Notes: generated by a model from the letters alone, not told the origin. Positions 23,914 to 37,170 are shown, numbered from the stretch's first letter. The stretch is 64,000 nucleotides of DNA from Panulirus ornatus (GCF_036320965.1 NC_092279.1:17022882-17086881); one strand, 5' to 3'. Translations and numbers: made by a program.

Positions 23914-24164
23914 TCTATCATTCTGTCAGCTATCATCCTGTCCACTTTCGTCCTGTCAGCTATCATCCTCTCAACTCTCATTCTGTCATCTATCATCCTG
24001 TCAATTATCATCCTGTCGGCGATCATTCTGTCAGCTATCATCCTGTCAACTATCATTCTGTCAGCTATCATCCTGTCACCTATCATTCTGTCAAGTATCA
24101 TTCTGTCATCTATCATTGTCAACTATCATTCTGTCATCTATCATCCTGTCAACTATCATTCTGC
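23914..24164. repeat. 15-bp minisatellite, about 17 copies
   Basis: The unit is TATCATTCTGTCAGC or TATCATCCTGTCAAC. The five-codon period keeps both strands open (AIILS on plus, DRMIA on minus), a tandem-repeat artefact. Confidence 0.92.
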
Positions 24165-24669
24165 CAAGCATTTTTCTTCTTTTTCTTTTTGCTGTTGTTC
24201 ACTTTCCCTTTATATACCACTCTGTTTTAATACATCATTCAACATTATTTGATACATCTTAATTTCACCGCCGAATGTGTATATTGATATTTTTTTCCCC
24301 CTTTAAAGTTCGACATATTTTGGGATCTTGTATCTGGAGACGTGACTCCCTACAGGTGGATGATCCTTGACTCGACGAGAGGTCTTGCAGCAGCGAACTG
24401 ACCAACGCGGGGAGCACACGGCGCCCACCTCGCATGTAAATACCGCATTAGATTACTAATTTACACCCACTGCCTGCAGGAACCTGGCATTTACCGGATT
24501 AAGGATCAAATTTAAGTCGATTAAGCCAACGTGTTATGAGCCGAGTCCGATTACTGCCTTACCCACCCGAGCACATCACATATCTTGTTATTATCTGCAC
24601 CAGCATCATACAGCTTGACTTTAAGGAAGACTTACAGGTTCTAAACTCGGGAACTTTCCGTCCTACTAG
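24165..24669. other. Single-copy sequence, no gene recognised
   Basis: Nothing recognised. Confidence 0.5.

Positions 24670-24728
<59 letters not shown>
24670..24728. repeat. (TA)n microsatellite
   Basis: About 29 TA units. Confidence 0.98.
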
Positions 24729-24729
<1 letters not shown>

Positions 24730-24974
24730 CTCCCGAACGCTTTTTGAAATAGTGATTCCTTTACAAGCGCTCGTAATGACGGAGGCAAAATAAGAATCCT
24801 GAGATACGCTTTTACAGCAGACAGAACCATCGATACGTCACATTTTTCTTGTTTCTTCCTTTCTTGCAAAACTTCATTATGAACTTCTCAGTGGCCTACA
24901 CGTACGTGTGCCTCTGAAAGCTGTGACAGGCATTGTGTGAGGGGTAAACAAGGGGAACGTGTCGGAGCCACAGT

Positions 24975-25253
24975 CGTGATCAGAGCAGCAGCTCGTGTGG
25001 CCCCCCAGTGAGTGAGTCAACAGAGCAGCAGCTAGTGTGGCCCCCAGTGAGTGAGTCAACAGAGAAGCAGCTAGTGTGGCCCCAGTCAGTGAGCCAACAG
25101 AGAAGCAGCTAGTGTGGCCCCAGTCAGTGAGTCAACAGAGTAGCAGCTAGTGTGGCCCCAGTCAGTGAGCCAACAGAGCAGCAGCTAGTGTGGCCCCAGT
25201 CAGTGAGTCAACAGAGTAGCAGCTAGTGTGGCCCCAGTCAGCGAGTCAACAGT
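24975..25253. repeat. 38-40-bp minisatellite, about 7 copies
   Basis: The unit is GTCAACAGAGCAGCAGCTAG followed by TGTGGCCCCAGTCAGTGA. The first two copies carry extra C or GTGA bases (40 and 39 bp). Later ones settle at 38 bp. Confidence 0.93.
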
Positions 25254-26453
25254 TAATGTTACACGACGGCACGACCCGCCCACTGCCTGTCAGAACGACT
25301 TAACTACTCACTGCTCCTCAGTTGAAGCAGGAACAAGGTTCCGGGACGCGCTCACCTTGCCCCGTTGACTGAAAACTATGGAGTATTCCACTTTCCACAT
25401 TTCTGTAGAAACCAGGTGACGTGCCTGACACAAGCGAGAAGCGCTGGGTCTGCGTGAGGTGTCAAGGGCCTGTCCTCCCATCCGCTTCCCACAGTCCTTA
25501 GCTTGCAGGAAGCGTCGCTACGCGCCGTCAGCCAACGCGCCTTAGGAAACCTTGCTTGTACAGTCCCCATCCTCTGTTACCACATACACTTCCTGCTGGC
25601 TATACCCTGCAGCCACACCGTCGCACGCTCCTTGTTCACACGCTCCGGTCACACCCCCTGCCAGCAGCGCACCGCTACACTTACCTCACTCACTCACTCT
25701 CTGGTTATGTCATACTCACATAACCCACGCTTTACTCTTGCTCGCTCCATTCATTATTCTGCCAGAGTTCCGTTTCTGTCGCCTCCCCCACCTATCACTC
25801 AGTCTCTCTTCTTATACCTAGGTTTACTTGAAAGACCATTTCAGTGAGTGGGATGATAAATGGTTTTTGTTTTGTTTTGACAAATGATGTCAAATGGACG
25901 TATTTATGCAAAATTGGTCATTTACCAGTTGTGTTGCTCGAAGACCCTGAAATACGTCACTCACACTGGAGAAAAATGTTTAGCTCTTTCGTGTGGAAAA
26001 GCCGAGCCAGTTAGCACATCAGGTGGACGTCTGCCATATACGCAGACCACCTCACCCCCACTACACACACACACCCAGAGAGACCCCAGCTTCAGGTGGT
26101 AATTGACCCTTCACGTAGGTAAGGTACAACCCTCGAGTTGTGTCTGTTGATGATCATTCTCGTCACTCGACCTTCCCCTCCCTCATGTCCCCTCCCCCAC
26201 CGAGGCAAGTGTCGGGTTCCCTCCCCCCCCCTCACACAATCATGGTATCATCGTGGACAACGCCCCTGGGCGCAAGCCTCCACCGATGAAAGATTGTGGG
26301 ACACTGGCCGAGGCAAGGCTGAGGGAGGGAGGGAGGGATGGTAGAGGAAGATGTTTATACTGCAACTCCAGGCGTTTGTACGGTGTTACTTTGTCGTTGT
26401 CTCCTGTTTTCTTCGTGACTTTCTATACTTACTTATTCTCGTTATCATTTTTG

Positions 26454-26456
<3 letters not shown>
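25254..26456. other. Single-copy sequence, no gene recognised
   Basis: Nothing recognised over 1.2 kb. C-rich near 26220. Confidence 0.5.
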
Positions 26457-26487
<31 letters not shown>

Positions 26488-26490
26488 CAT
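26457..26490. repeat. (ATT)n microsatellite on the 5' side of a LINE fragment
   Basis: About eleven ATT units end 6 bp before the LINE-derived fragment at 26497. They match the ATT repeat on its other side. Confidence 0.95.
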
Positions 26491-26496
26491 TATTCA

Positions 26497-26614
26497 GTCA
26501 GTGGATTGAATCAAGGCATGTGTATGGGGGTGGGTTGGGCCATTTCTTTCGTCTTTTTCCTTGCGCTACCTCGCAAACGCGGGAGACAGCGACAAAGCAA
26601 AAAAAAAAAAAAAA

Positions 26615-26650
<36 letters not shown>
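26497..26650 (+). mobile_element. LINE 3'-end fragment with A-(ATT)n tail
   Basis: Bases 26497-26598 match the 3' UTR of the LINE at 50733-52066. They start within about ten bases of its stop codon, include CTTGCGCTACCTCGCAAACG CGGGAGACAGCGACAAAG, and end in a 17-A run followed by ATT units. Relative to the long copy it lacks 75 bp, the interval between two CATGTG repeats (corresponding to 50845-50850 and 50920-50925). It is a 5'-truncated, non-coding insertion. Confidence 0.88.
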
Positions 26651-26908
<258 letters not shown>

Positions 26909-27518
26909 CAATAAAAAGATTTCGTGCAATATATGGATAAAAAGGAGTGAGTACAAATGCTGTTTCGTATGTCGTTTTCCACATTCCTATTCTTAGAATA
27001 CGTTCCCCTGTAAGGTGTCAGCAAACATTACTTACTAAGTAACAGGTAGTCCTAAAGGTTCACAAAGCCTCGAGTAGTGATAAATGTTCATTAATCATCT
27101 GTTTTTTTTTTTTTGATGTTTGCTGAATGGCTGCGTGCCTAGTAATGGTGCTTCCCTCGACCATATTTTAAGCTTTAGAAAGTCAGCGACGGTAAATTAC
27201 CTCCCCCCTGGGAGTGACTATGGCCTGCCTCACCCGAGCGCTGGTGAAGGTTGTTGCATGGTCCCCTGGGAACCATCACGGACCATCTCGATCATCCTGA
27301 CGCTCACTGGTGAGTTGTATGGTGACAAGGAGGAGGCACGGACCATCTTAACTCACACCGGAGCAGCGACGCCATTGCCATACACGTATTAGTTCAGCCT
27401 GAAGTACAACTCCTGTTGATGTGTTCATTCCAATACTCTGGCCATCGACTGGCAGTCCTCCCTCCTGCTCTCCCAGGTCACCACAGGGAGAGTGATCATT
27501 GACAGGCTCTCCCTCCGT

Positions 27519-27519
<1 letters not shown>
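26909..27519. other. Single-copy sequence, no gene recognised
   Basis: Nothing except a T11 run near 27104-27114. Confidence 0.5.
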
Positions 27520-27587
<68 letters not shown>

Positions 27588-27600
27588 CACACACACACAC
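27520..27600. repeat. (CA)n microsatellite
   Basis: About 40 CA units with one ACATAGACA interruption near 27582-27590. Confidence 0.97.
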
Positions 27601-27734
27601 GACTTTCCATCGCTTCAGTGATGTCCACCCATTAACTTCCCTCTTTCTCTCTACCTCCCTCTTTGTAATTGCACAACACATTCATCATTCTCTCTCACTC
27701 TGCATGCCACCACTTTCCCTTCCTTGTCCTGTTT

Positions 27735-27960
27735 GTTTGTACCCCTGAACTGTACACCATCACCTACCCTATCCACTCCTACCCCTACCCCTTATATAAG
27801 CCTCCCTCTCCCTTACCCTGTACACCCCTCCCTTACCCTACACCTCTCCCTTACCCTACTTCTCTCCCTTACCTTGTACACTCCCCCAGTGCAAAACTCT
27901 CGCCCTCACCCTTCCCTTTGCATAAATATTTTCCCCCTTTCCCTACACAGCCTTCCCCTC
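27735..27960. repeat. Pyrimidine-rich degenerate repeat (CTCCCTTACCCTA)n
   Basis: Diverged units of about 17 bp, CCTCCCTTACCCTACAC and CTCTCCCTTACCCTACT, clearest at 27800-27885. Low complexity on one strand. Confidence 0.65.
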
Positions 27961-28769
27961 CCTCCGTGCGTAAATGAATTTTGATATCGATAAGTGATAA
28001 GTGTCACACGTAGGTATTAACAACCAAACGACAGACGACAGCATGAACTCCGTATGACGTCATGATACATACGAGGAAAGACACTTTTGAGTATGATTAT
28101 CCCCGGTGACCGAGAGACAAGTAAGTCAGCGAGTGTGGAAGCTATGATAAAGAGGCACAATAGATATAGCACTATAGAGGTTGAAAGCCAGCCGAATTCA
28201 GGTCTTAAGAAACTAGAGCCGTGCACCGTTCCCTGGGGTGTGTCCCTCCTCCTCTCCTTCGGTGATGCGTTCGTGTCCGTCATCATACTTAGAGGTAGGG
28301 TGAGTAGAGCGGCTGGCCTGACAGTATGGTTCCAGGACTGAGGAACAGATCCAGCGATCGTCGCCGAGATGACCTTAATTTACTAAGCTTTGAAAGAGGA
28401 GGTCGCGAGGTGATTCAGGTGTTGACAGTTGCATGAGCTTCGACAGTGTGATTTCACTCGCACAAATGGATGTCATTTCGTGGGGAGAGCGTTTTAACGA
28501 AAATGTGGTAAAGTACTCTTTCTGTAAAGTAATAGTCAACTCATGCAATTCCTTTCACATAATCACTAGGAGGCAACTCCACAAAATGCGTTTGAAAATA
28601 GACTTTACGAATACCTCGCATTAAGTCCACGATTGATGTCAGTTGGTCTCCTTTGTTAAAGAACTATACAAGCACACTATTTGCTCTCCCACTCAAAGTT
28701 CAGTGTCTCTTACCTTCTTTACTAATAAATAGACTCGAAATGGTTGAGCGCCGTTTGCATTTCTTTTTT
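27961..28769. other. Single-copy sequence, no gene recognised
   Basis: Nothing recognised. Confidence 0.5.
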
Positions 28770-29400
28770 TGATCCCAACTATGTGCACCTTCCTCTATTT
28801 ACATAGCCTCCCATTCAGTCATACATCCGTTGATATCTTACACATACCCGGCCTACTCATGCACTCCATCCTGTATGATACACTTCACTCTACACCTCTC
28901 TCCTGCCTTCTCTGCTCTGTTACATCCCACTTTACCCAGTGCGCCAGTACCCCATCTCAAACACCTGTCCATATACCCTCTCCCACCCTATACATGTATC
29001 TCCATTCTACCATAAACCACTCCTTTATACACTCCCTATAGACCTCCTCTTCTACCCAAGACACTATATTATCCTCTGTTCTCTACCTTTACCCATATAC
29101 CCCTATAAATCACTCCCTTATACACTCCCTACACACCGCTCCACTACACCTCTCCTCTGCCCAGTCACTCTACTTCCCCCCCACCCCCTACATCCCTCCC
29201 CTACACCCCTCCCGTAACCGTACGCCTCCCCTGCCTATACAAATAACTGCTTATCTCCACTCCTGAGTGAGAGCCTTGTCTGGACTCCTTCCTAAACTGT
29301 TTCCTCTCCCACACTCTATGACTTCACTCTCCCATTTCTTGTCCACTTCCCTCGCTCGCCTCTCCCATACCCCTGCTTCCCTCTCCCATCTTCCCACAAC
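28770..29400. other. Pyrimidine-rich low-complexity region
   Basis: Long CCCT/CTCC-rich stretch with recurring TACACTCCCTA and CACCTCTCC words. It gives leucine-, serine- and proline-rich open frames that I do not support as genes. Confidence 0.55.
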
Positions 29401-29534
29401 CATTTGTTAAAGGCTTCTCCGCTGTGTGAGGGTCGGGAAGCCCTCCAGCTGCCCCTCGAAGCCGTCACTCAGGGTCTCCCTTGAGCCGGATTTCGACGCC
29501 CTGAGCGAGACACATGATGTCCAGGAGCTGTGAA

Positions 29535-29720
29535 CATCCCCGGCTGTCCGTCCTGGGAGTAGGTCTGTTCACTGGCGCCCACCCCGCAGGGCAGTCCGTC
29601 CTGGGAGTAGGTCTGTTCACTGGCGCCCACCCCGCAGGGCTGTCCGTCCTGGGAGTAGACAGATCTGTTGACTGGGGCCCACCCTTCCTGGGCTGTCCGT
29701 CCTGGGAGTAGATCTGTTGA
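29535..29720. repeat. 48-bp minisatellite, about 4 copies
   Basis: The unit is CTGTCCGTCCTGGGAGTAGG TCTGTTCACTGGCGCCCACC CCGCAGGG. The third copy is variant (GACAGATCTGTTGACTGGGG) and the fourth is partial. Confidence 0.92.
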
Positions 29721-30380
29721 CTACTGCTGGTGATGCTCTTCCCCCTCTCCCGGCCCCTCGTTCCCCCTTCCCACACCACCGCCCCGTCCTCATCTCCTGT
29801 CTTCCGGGCCCTTCCGGCTGAGTGCTGGAGCTTCCCATCATGGCCGGCTTCCATCACAGAGGATCGAGGGTTTAGTTTTTCTTAAAGACTTCTCAATCAG
29901 GTCTCGCTGGTCAGCATGGTGTTGTGGATCGCACGCACGCCTCCTTGGATGACCAGAAGGTGAGGCGGTGACGTTGCAGTATGGCTACCTGTGGCTCTTG
30001 CTGTGTGAGAACCAACCTTTTCCCTTACCTATGGCTCATACAACCTACACCAGTCCTCGCCTCTGGTCTCTGGGCCATCTCACCGCCTTTGGACTGTCAG
30101 AGGTAAGTCCTTCCTCTTCCCGCTTCTTCCCCTCTTTCTCCCTCCCTCCTTCCATCACAGTCCCAGCTGGGGTGTCCCTCTTCACCCCGCTTCTTTCCTT
30201 CCTTTTTCCTTTCTCTCGTCCTCCCCTTCCGCCACCCTAACTGAAGTGGTCCAGCTTTGCCTCTCCCGTCCTGTCTATTTTCCCTCTAGTCACCCCACGT
30301 CTCCCCTTTCTTCCTTACCCTTCCTATAATCCCCTATCACCCGGGTTGGAGGTTCTTCTCATCCTGCTTTTTCACATTCT
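29721..30380. other. Single-copy, pyrimidine-rich sequence
   Basis: No gene recognised. C/T-rich from 30100 to 30340. Confidence 0.5.
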
Positions 30381-30389
30381 ACTCTCCCC

Positions 30390-30735
30390 ACCCCAATTGG
30401 TGGTCGTCCAGGGCCTCTTCCCTCACCCACCCTGGTTGGAGGTCGTCCAGGACCCCTTGTCACCCCCTACCTGGTTAGAGGTCGTCCAGGTCTTCGTCTG
30501 TACCCCACCTCAGCTGGAGGTCGTCCAGGTCTTCGTCTATCCCCCACCTCAGCTGGAGGTCGTCCAGGTCTTTGTCTATCCCCCACCTCAGCTGGAGGTC
30601 GTCCAGGTCTTTGTCTATCCCCCACCTCAGCTGGAGGTCGTCCAGGTCTTCGTCTGTACCCCACCTCAGCTGGAGGTCGTCCAGGTCCCTCTTCCCTCCC
30701 CCACCTCAGCTGGGGGTCGTCCAGGTCCTCTCAAC
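30390..30735. repeat. 39-bp minisatellite, about 9 copies
   Basis: The unit is CACCTCAGCTGGAGGTCGTC CAGGTCTTCGTCTATCCCC. The first three copies are diverged (CACCCTGGTTGGAGGTCGTC). The thirteen-codon period keeps a 224-codon plus frame (30346-31020) open, with repeats of QLEVVQVFVYPPP. That frame has no signal or known domain, so I treat it as repeat-driven. Confidence 0.92.
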
Positions 30736-30745
30736 AAGACCCGTC

Positions 30746-31421
<676 letters not shown>

Positions 31422-31685
31422 AGAGGAATTCAGAGCTACGGGATTCGTGTCTCTGGTGTTCCTCCACTGTAATTAAAGTTTGATCAGACGCATGTGTTTC
31501 GGGCGTGAGGCGTGGCGGCACGTGTGGCCCTTGGAGGGCACGGGGAGGCACGCGGCGCGCTCCCCTCTCCCCACCTCCCTCCCTCTCCCCACCCCATGGT
31601 CGCGACTGGGGCCTCCTTCACCACCCCGGGTTGCCACTGTGGATGTGACAGGTGGGGGAGGTTGAACTGAAATGGGCATCGGTAA

Positions 31686-32205
31686 TTCGACCCCCCCTCG
31701 AACACGACGGTGCGATCCCTCAGGGCGAAGGTAAGATCGCTGAATACCACACTACGATTTGATAAGGGTGAGGCCTAAGGTCAGCTCACCGTGCTTAAGG
31801 GTCGTAACGTCGTGCTTATGGGTCGTACCGTCGTGTTCAAGGGTCGTACCGTCGTGTCTAAGGGTCGTACCGTCGTGCTCATGGGTTGTAACGTCGTGCT
31901 TAAGGGTCGCACCGTCGTGTCCAAGGGTCGTACCGTCGTGTTCAAGTGTCGTACCGTCGTGCTCATGGGTTGTACCGTCGTGCTCAAGGGTCGTACCGTC
32001 GTGTTCAAGGGTCGTACCGTCGTGTCTAAGGGTCGCACCGTCGTGCTCATGGGTCGTACCGTCGTGTTCAAGTGTCGCACCGTCGTGTTCAAGGGTCGTA
32101 CCGTCGTGTTCAAGTGTCGTACCGTCGTGCTCATGGATCGTACCGTCGTGCTCATGGATCGTACCGTCGTGCTCAAGGATCGTACTGTCGTACTCGAGGG
32201 TTCTC
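31686..32205. mobile_element. Foldback element locus 3 with about 19 expanded 21-bp units
   Basis: The left end TTCGACCCCCCCTCGAACAC GACGGTGCGATCC is one terminal motif in the left orientation. A central region follows, with GGTGAG and CTCACC inverted around 31768-31790. From 31789 about 19 tandem copies of GTCGTACCGTCGTGCTCAAG G-type units (right orientation) run to the end, GTCGTACTCGAGGGTTCTCG A. Variants alternate in a patterned way (TTCAAGG, TCTAAGG, CTCATGG). The open frames on both strands (CLRVVPSCSRVV, MSTTVRPL) are artefacts. Confidence 0.82.
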
Positions 32206-33146
32206 GATGGTTTTAGAAAATCACTCCAAGAATGATGTTGCTAGGAATGGTGGAGTGACATACATAAGAAAAAGTGTTTGAGTTAAAGTAATGATATGAC
32301 ACTAATGGTAGTTTAAGATTGCCACGCGCTGGATGATGGTAGACAGTGTTCTAAACAACGGAGGTAAATGATAAGGTTTGGAATTATTGTAATATCTAAA
32401 CATACTTTTCCTTTGTGTAACATTTGCATAGCGATGATTAAAGATCATCCTAGGATATGTTGATGGGAAGCTAAATCGTTTTCAGTGTGTTTTTTTTTTT
32501 CTCACACAAGGAAATGTGATACAGGGCTATTGTGTCTGGGGGGGCAACAGAGGGAGTGAGAGTGAGAGAGAGAGGTTGTGATGGGTAATAACACTGCCGG
32601 TCACCCCCTCATACATGATAGTAGACGCTGTTCAATGTACAATGTCCACAATAGACGTGCAGGGTGTTGCTCCCCTCCTGTGGCCTGGCCTAGCCATGTG
32701 TGTGTGTGTGTGTGTGGGAAGGGGGTCAGTGGTTGGCCCTAGCTTCGGTGGGAGGTGGACGCAGACTTTAATACATCCAACAGCGGCAGCAGTACGAGTA
32801 GATACTCTAGATTACGACTTATGACTTCACCAGGTTAGCTGCAGGTTGACCTGCGGATATTACACGACAGTGTGGACCGATCGTCTGTCTGTCGCACTCC
32901 AACCGTCCAGCTCGTCTGTCCGCACGCCCATATCCTCTCCATCAACCACCATCACGAGACCCTTCCCACTCCCCCAACGCCCCCACCCTTTCAACACCGC
33001 ATCAGATGAATTGATTTGATGCCGTTGCTCTCCCTCTCCTTCCCCCTCCCTTCCGACTTCCCCTGGTCTTGTCACTACTTCGATAGAGATGATCAACAGA
33101 TACTCCCCCGTGACGTGTGTTGCCCGTTGTATACTCCCTTTCCTCC

Positions 33147-33149
<3 letters not shown>
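32206..33149. other. Single-copy sequence with a short (GT)n at 32698-32716
   Basis: No gene recognised. C-rich from 32920 to 33060. Confidence 0.5.

Positions 33150-33218
<69 letters not shown>
33150..33218. repeat. (CT)n microsatellite
   Basis: About 34 CT units. Confidence 0.98.
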
Positions 33219-33222
<4 letters not shown>

Positions 33223-33786
33223 TTTATCATCACCTCGTGAGATGAGCAACCGAGTCTCGTCTGGTGTTCGCTGTCCTCCCCTTCATGGTCTTGCCATCTC
33301 CCCACGGGACGATTAACAGACCCGCCTATTACGCTTGCTTAGTGTCTGCTCTCTCTCCTGCCTGCTCCTCCAGGTCTTGTCATCAGCCCACAGGGTGACC
33401 AACAGACCCGCCTGTGACGTCTGGTGATGAAGTTGTGAGTCGACAACGCAGGAGAGCTTTTATCATACCTCCTGTCGTCCCAGTGGATAACACAACAAGA
33501 CAAAGGACGGAAAAGGCAGAATGTCTTCGTGCCTCTGGAGGACCGAGTTATTGGAAATGGACAAATACCCTGAGGAGGCTGCAGGTATATTGGACCTTAC
33601 TGGAACGCAGAGACGAGAAACAATAGGGATAAGATGGAGAGAAACGAAAGAGAAATGGAATTCGATTTGACGACGGAGATCACAGTAGGAAAATGGTGAA
33701 ACAAGGAAAACAAACAAAAAAAACAGGCTTAAAGAAAATCGAAGACGAAGACAAACATCAAAGAAACTCCTCAAGAATGTGATGTG
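33219..33786. other. Single-copy sequence with a small duplication
   Basis: GTCTTG(C/T)CATC(T/A)(C/G)CCCAC(G/A)GG, then (A/G)ACCAACAGACCCGCCT, occurs at about 33288 and again at about 33372, an imperfect ~85-bp duplication. Nothing else recognised. Confidence 0.45.
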
Positions 33787-33787
33787 G

Positions 33788-33844
<57 letters not shown>
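33787..33844. repeat. (GT)n microsatellite
   Basis: About 28 GT units with one GTTTGT interruption. Confidence 0.97.
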
Positions 33845-33847
<3 letters not shown>

Positions 33848-33998
33848 AGTAGCTGACATGGCTTAGGCTAAAGCGGGCCCCTATCGGGTTAAAAGATAAG
33901 ATAATGAGATAAAAAGGAGAATTTCAGCAGAGATTAATTTGAGCGCCTCAGGTGTGTGAAGACCCGACTCTGGAAGTCAACCATCATCCATCATCCTC

Positions 33999-34805
<807 letters not shown>

Positions 34806-35002
34806 GGGAGAGTCAGCAATGTCTCAGCTTATTGTAGTATTCCAGGGTCGACAGGGAGAGTCAGCAGTGTTTCAGCTTACTGTAGTATGCCAGGGTCGAC
34901 AGGGAGAGTCAGCAGTGTCTCAGCTTATTGTAGTGTTCCAGGGTCGACAGGGAGAGTCAGCAGTGTTTCAGCTTACTGTAGTATGCCAGGGTCGAGTGTT
35001 CT
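34806..35002. repeat. 48-bp minisatellite, 4 copies
   Basis: The unit is CAGGGAGAGTCAGCAGTGTT TCAGCTTACTGTAGTATGCC AGGGTCGA. Copies alternate between TTATTGTAGT(A/G)TTCC and TTACTGTAGTATGCC, so a 96-bp dimer seems to have duplicated. Confidence 0.93.
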
Positions 35003-35327
35003 ACTGTCTCAAGCCTCCGGAATATTTACACCTCTCTGGCCCCAGAAATTATCTCTGCTATAAAGTACGAAACTTCTGAAGAGTTTAAACTCCAGCACAG
35101 CTCATACTTACCGGTGCCATGTGTTAAATCTTCTAACATTTCCATGTTCTTCAGTACGAAGATTACATCTGGATGTATGCTTGGCTGATACTGCAGCTTA
35201 TGGTTGTATAAGAGCGTAACTTGTGCAGGGATAGTTAGGCCGTTACTGCCTTCATTATCAAGTTTCTGTCGTTAATTACCCTGCCCGAAAAATGTTGGGA
35301 AGTTGTGATTAATGCGGATCAGTTTAC
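35003..35327. other. Single-copy spacer
   Basis: Nothing recognised. Confidence 0.5.
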
Positions 35328-35722
35328 CAAGACCTGGAGACTCCTGGACCCCTGGCTGCTGCTGTTGCTGTAGGGTTACGAAGGCCTGGAGACTCCTGGA
35401 CCACTGGCTGCTGCTGCTGCTGCTGCTGCTGTAGGGTCACGAAGACCTGGAGACTCCTGGACCACTGGCTGCTGCTGCTGCTGCTGCAGGAGGGTTGCTA
35501 AGACCTGGAGACTCCTGGACCCCTGGCTGCTGCTGTTGCTGTAGGGTTGCGAAGACCTGGAGACTCCTGGACCACTGGCTGCTGCTGCTGCTGTAGGGTC
35601 ACGAAGACCTGGAGACTCCTGGACCACTGGCTGCTGCTGCTGCTGCTGCTGCAGGAGGGTTACCAAGACCTGGAGACTCCTGGACCACTGGCTGCTGCTG
35701 CTGCTGCTGCTGCAGGAGGTGA
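35328..35722. repeat. ~60-bp minisatellite with nested (CTG)n, about 7 copies
   Basis: The unit is AAGACCTGGAGACTCCTGGA CC(A/C)CTGGCTG, then (CTG)3-7, then either TAGGGT(C/T)ACG or CAGGAGGGTTRCC. CTG number varies between copies and is independent of the two tail types. The minus frame is open for about 199 codons as poly-Ala/poly-Gln, a consequence of the repeats. Confidence 0.92.
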
Positions 35723-35929
35723 TGATGATGAAGGCACTTAGAGCGACCAGTGGTACAGGGACATGACGACAGTGATGGCGACCAGCGATGACGATTATAA
35801 TGTCACCCACTAAATGTAACGACGAAGGGCGACGATCACGGGCGGCAGCGGCGGCCTCAAGTTCACTAGACTGACGACGACCGATGACGGGGGAATTGTC
35901 GCACAGCAGCCGTAGTGGCACGGGTTCCA

Positions 35930-36265
35930 GCCCCACGTACCTGGCTCGCTCATATGGGACCTGAGTGGCCGGCACGTGACTCGTGCCCCACCTGGTTGAA
36001 CGTGGATGACATAGATTGGTTCTGAGTGGCTGGTCCGTGACTGGAGGCCCACACAGCTGCTCGCTCGGGGGACCCTGAGTGGCTGGTCCGTGGCTGGAGT
36101 CTCACGTAACTTTGGCTCACAATGACCATGAGTGGCTGGTCCGTGACGGGAGTCCCACACAGCTGCAGCTGGCTCGGGGGAACCCTGAGTGTCTAGTCCG
36201 TGAGTGGAGTCTCACGTAGCTGGCTCACAGAAATTAGTTCTGAGTGGCCGGGACGTGACTGAAGC
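35930..36265. repeat. Degenerate ~57-bp repeat, about 6 copies
   Basis: Diverged units contain CTGAGTGGCTGGTCCGTGAC, then TGGAGTCCCACACAGCTG or TCTCACGTAGCTGGCTC. Two sub-types alternate (CTCGGGGGACCC and CTCACAGAAATT), so the array may have grown as dimers. Confidence 0.7.
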
Positions 36266-36644
36266 CCCGGGGACTTGGCTAACCCGGACCCTAAGTGGTC
36301 CAGGAATATCGGCTGGAGGACAGAGCGAACAAGCGGAGCAGCGTGACGCCTCTCCCTCCCGCCGGATCTGACGCTACGTGTGATGGAAACAGGAACTGTA
36401 CAGCACTGTGGCATTTCGCAATTCATCCTGACTAAACATTCTTGTGAGGTTCTCGTCTGAGCTTACCCATGTTACTCCGCTGCTTCTGGATACACTGACA
36501 GCTACATAGTCTGGTGCGACGGAGGAACTGGGTGTTCCTGTCTGCACTGCTTCCTTCTCTTCCTCGTATAATTCCTCAGCCAAACATTTCATGCCCGGTA
36601 ACAGTTAATCTGAGAGTTTACGAGGACTAAAACCATCGTTATGC
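36266..36644. other. Single-copy spacer
   Basis: Nothing recognised. Confidence 0.5.
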
Positions 36645-36933
36645 ATGGAATGACGGTACGACCCATGCGTGTATTGGCTTGACTAGGCCAATATACCCAA
36701 GGGTCTTACCTTCGTCCGTAACGATCGCGTCATCGTGTTCAAGGATCGTATCGTCGTACTCAAGGATCGTAAAAATGTGCTCAAAATCGTATCGTCGTAC
36801 TCAAAGATCATACCATCGTTCTCAAGGATCGTACCGTCGTACTCAAGGATCGTACCGTCGTACTCAAGGATCGTACCGTCGTACTCAAGGACCGTACCGT
36901 CGTGCTCAAAGATCGTACGGCTCAAGGGGTTAA
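36645..36933. mobile_element. Foldback element locus 4, hairpin plus about 9 expanded 21-bp units
   Basis: The left arm GGTACGACCCATGCGTGTAT TGGC (36655-36678) pairs with GCCAATATACCCAAGGGTCT TACC (36687-36710) around an 8-nt loop. Then come about nine tandem right-orientation units, ATCGTACCGTCGTACTCAAG G. The right terminus is GGCTCAAGGGGTTAAGATA. This is the clearest locus for seeing palindrome and tandem array in one element. Confidence 0.82.
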
Positions 36934-37094
36934 GATAAATATTGAAACCTGATATTGACAAAGAGCCAAACTTATTTTGGATATTTGACGCCAATTGAGC
37001 TCCGCATATATTATGGAACCGAAAATTCTAGGTACCCCTCGCTACTGAGTTGAACATTCATCATAGGTTTGCGAAGTCTACTGGAAAAAAAATA

Positions 37095-37097
<3 letters not shown>

Positions 37098-37166
<69 letters not shown>
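37098..37166. repeat. (GA)n microsatellite
   Basis: About 34 GA units. Confidence 0.98.
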
Positions 37167-37170
<4 letters not shown>

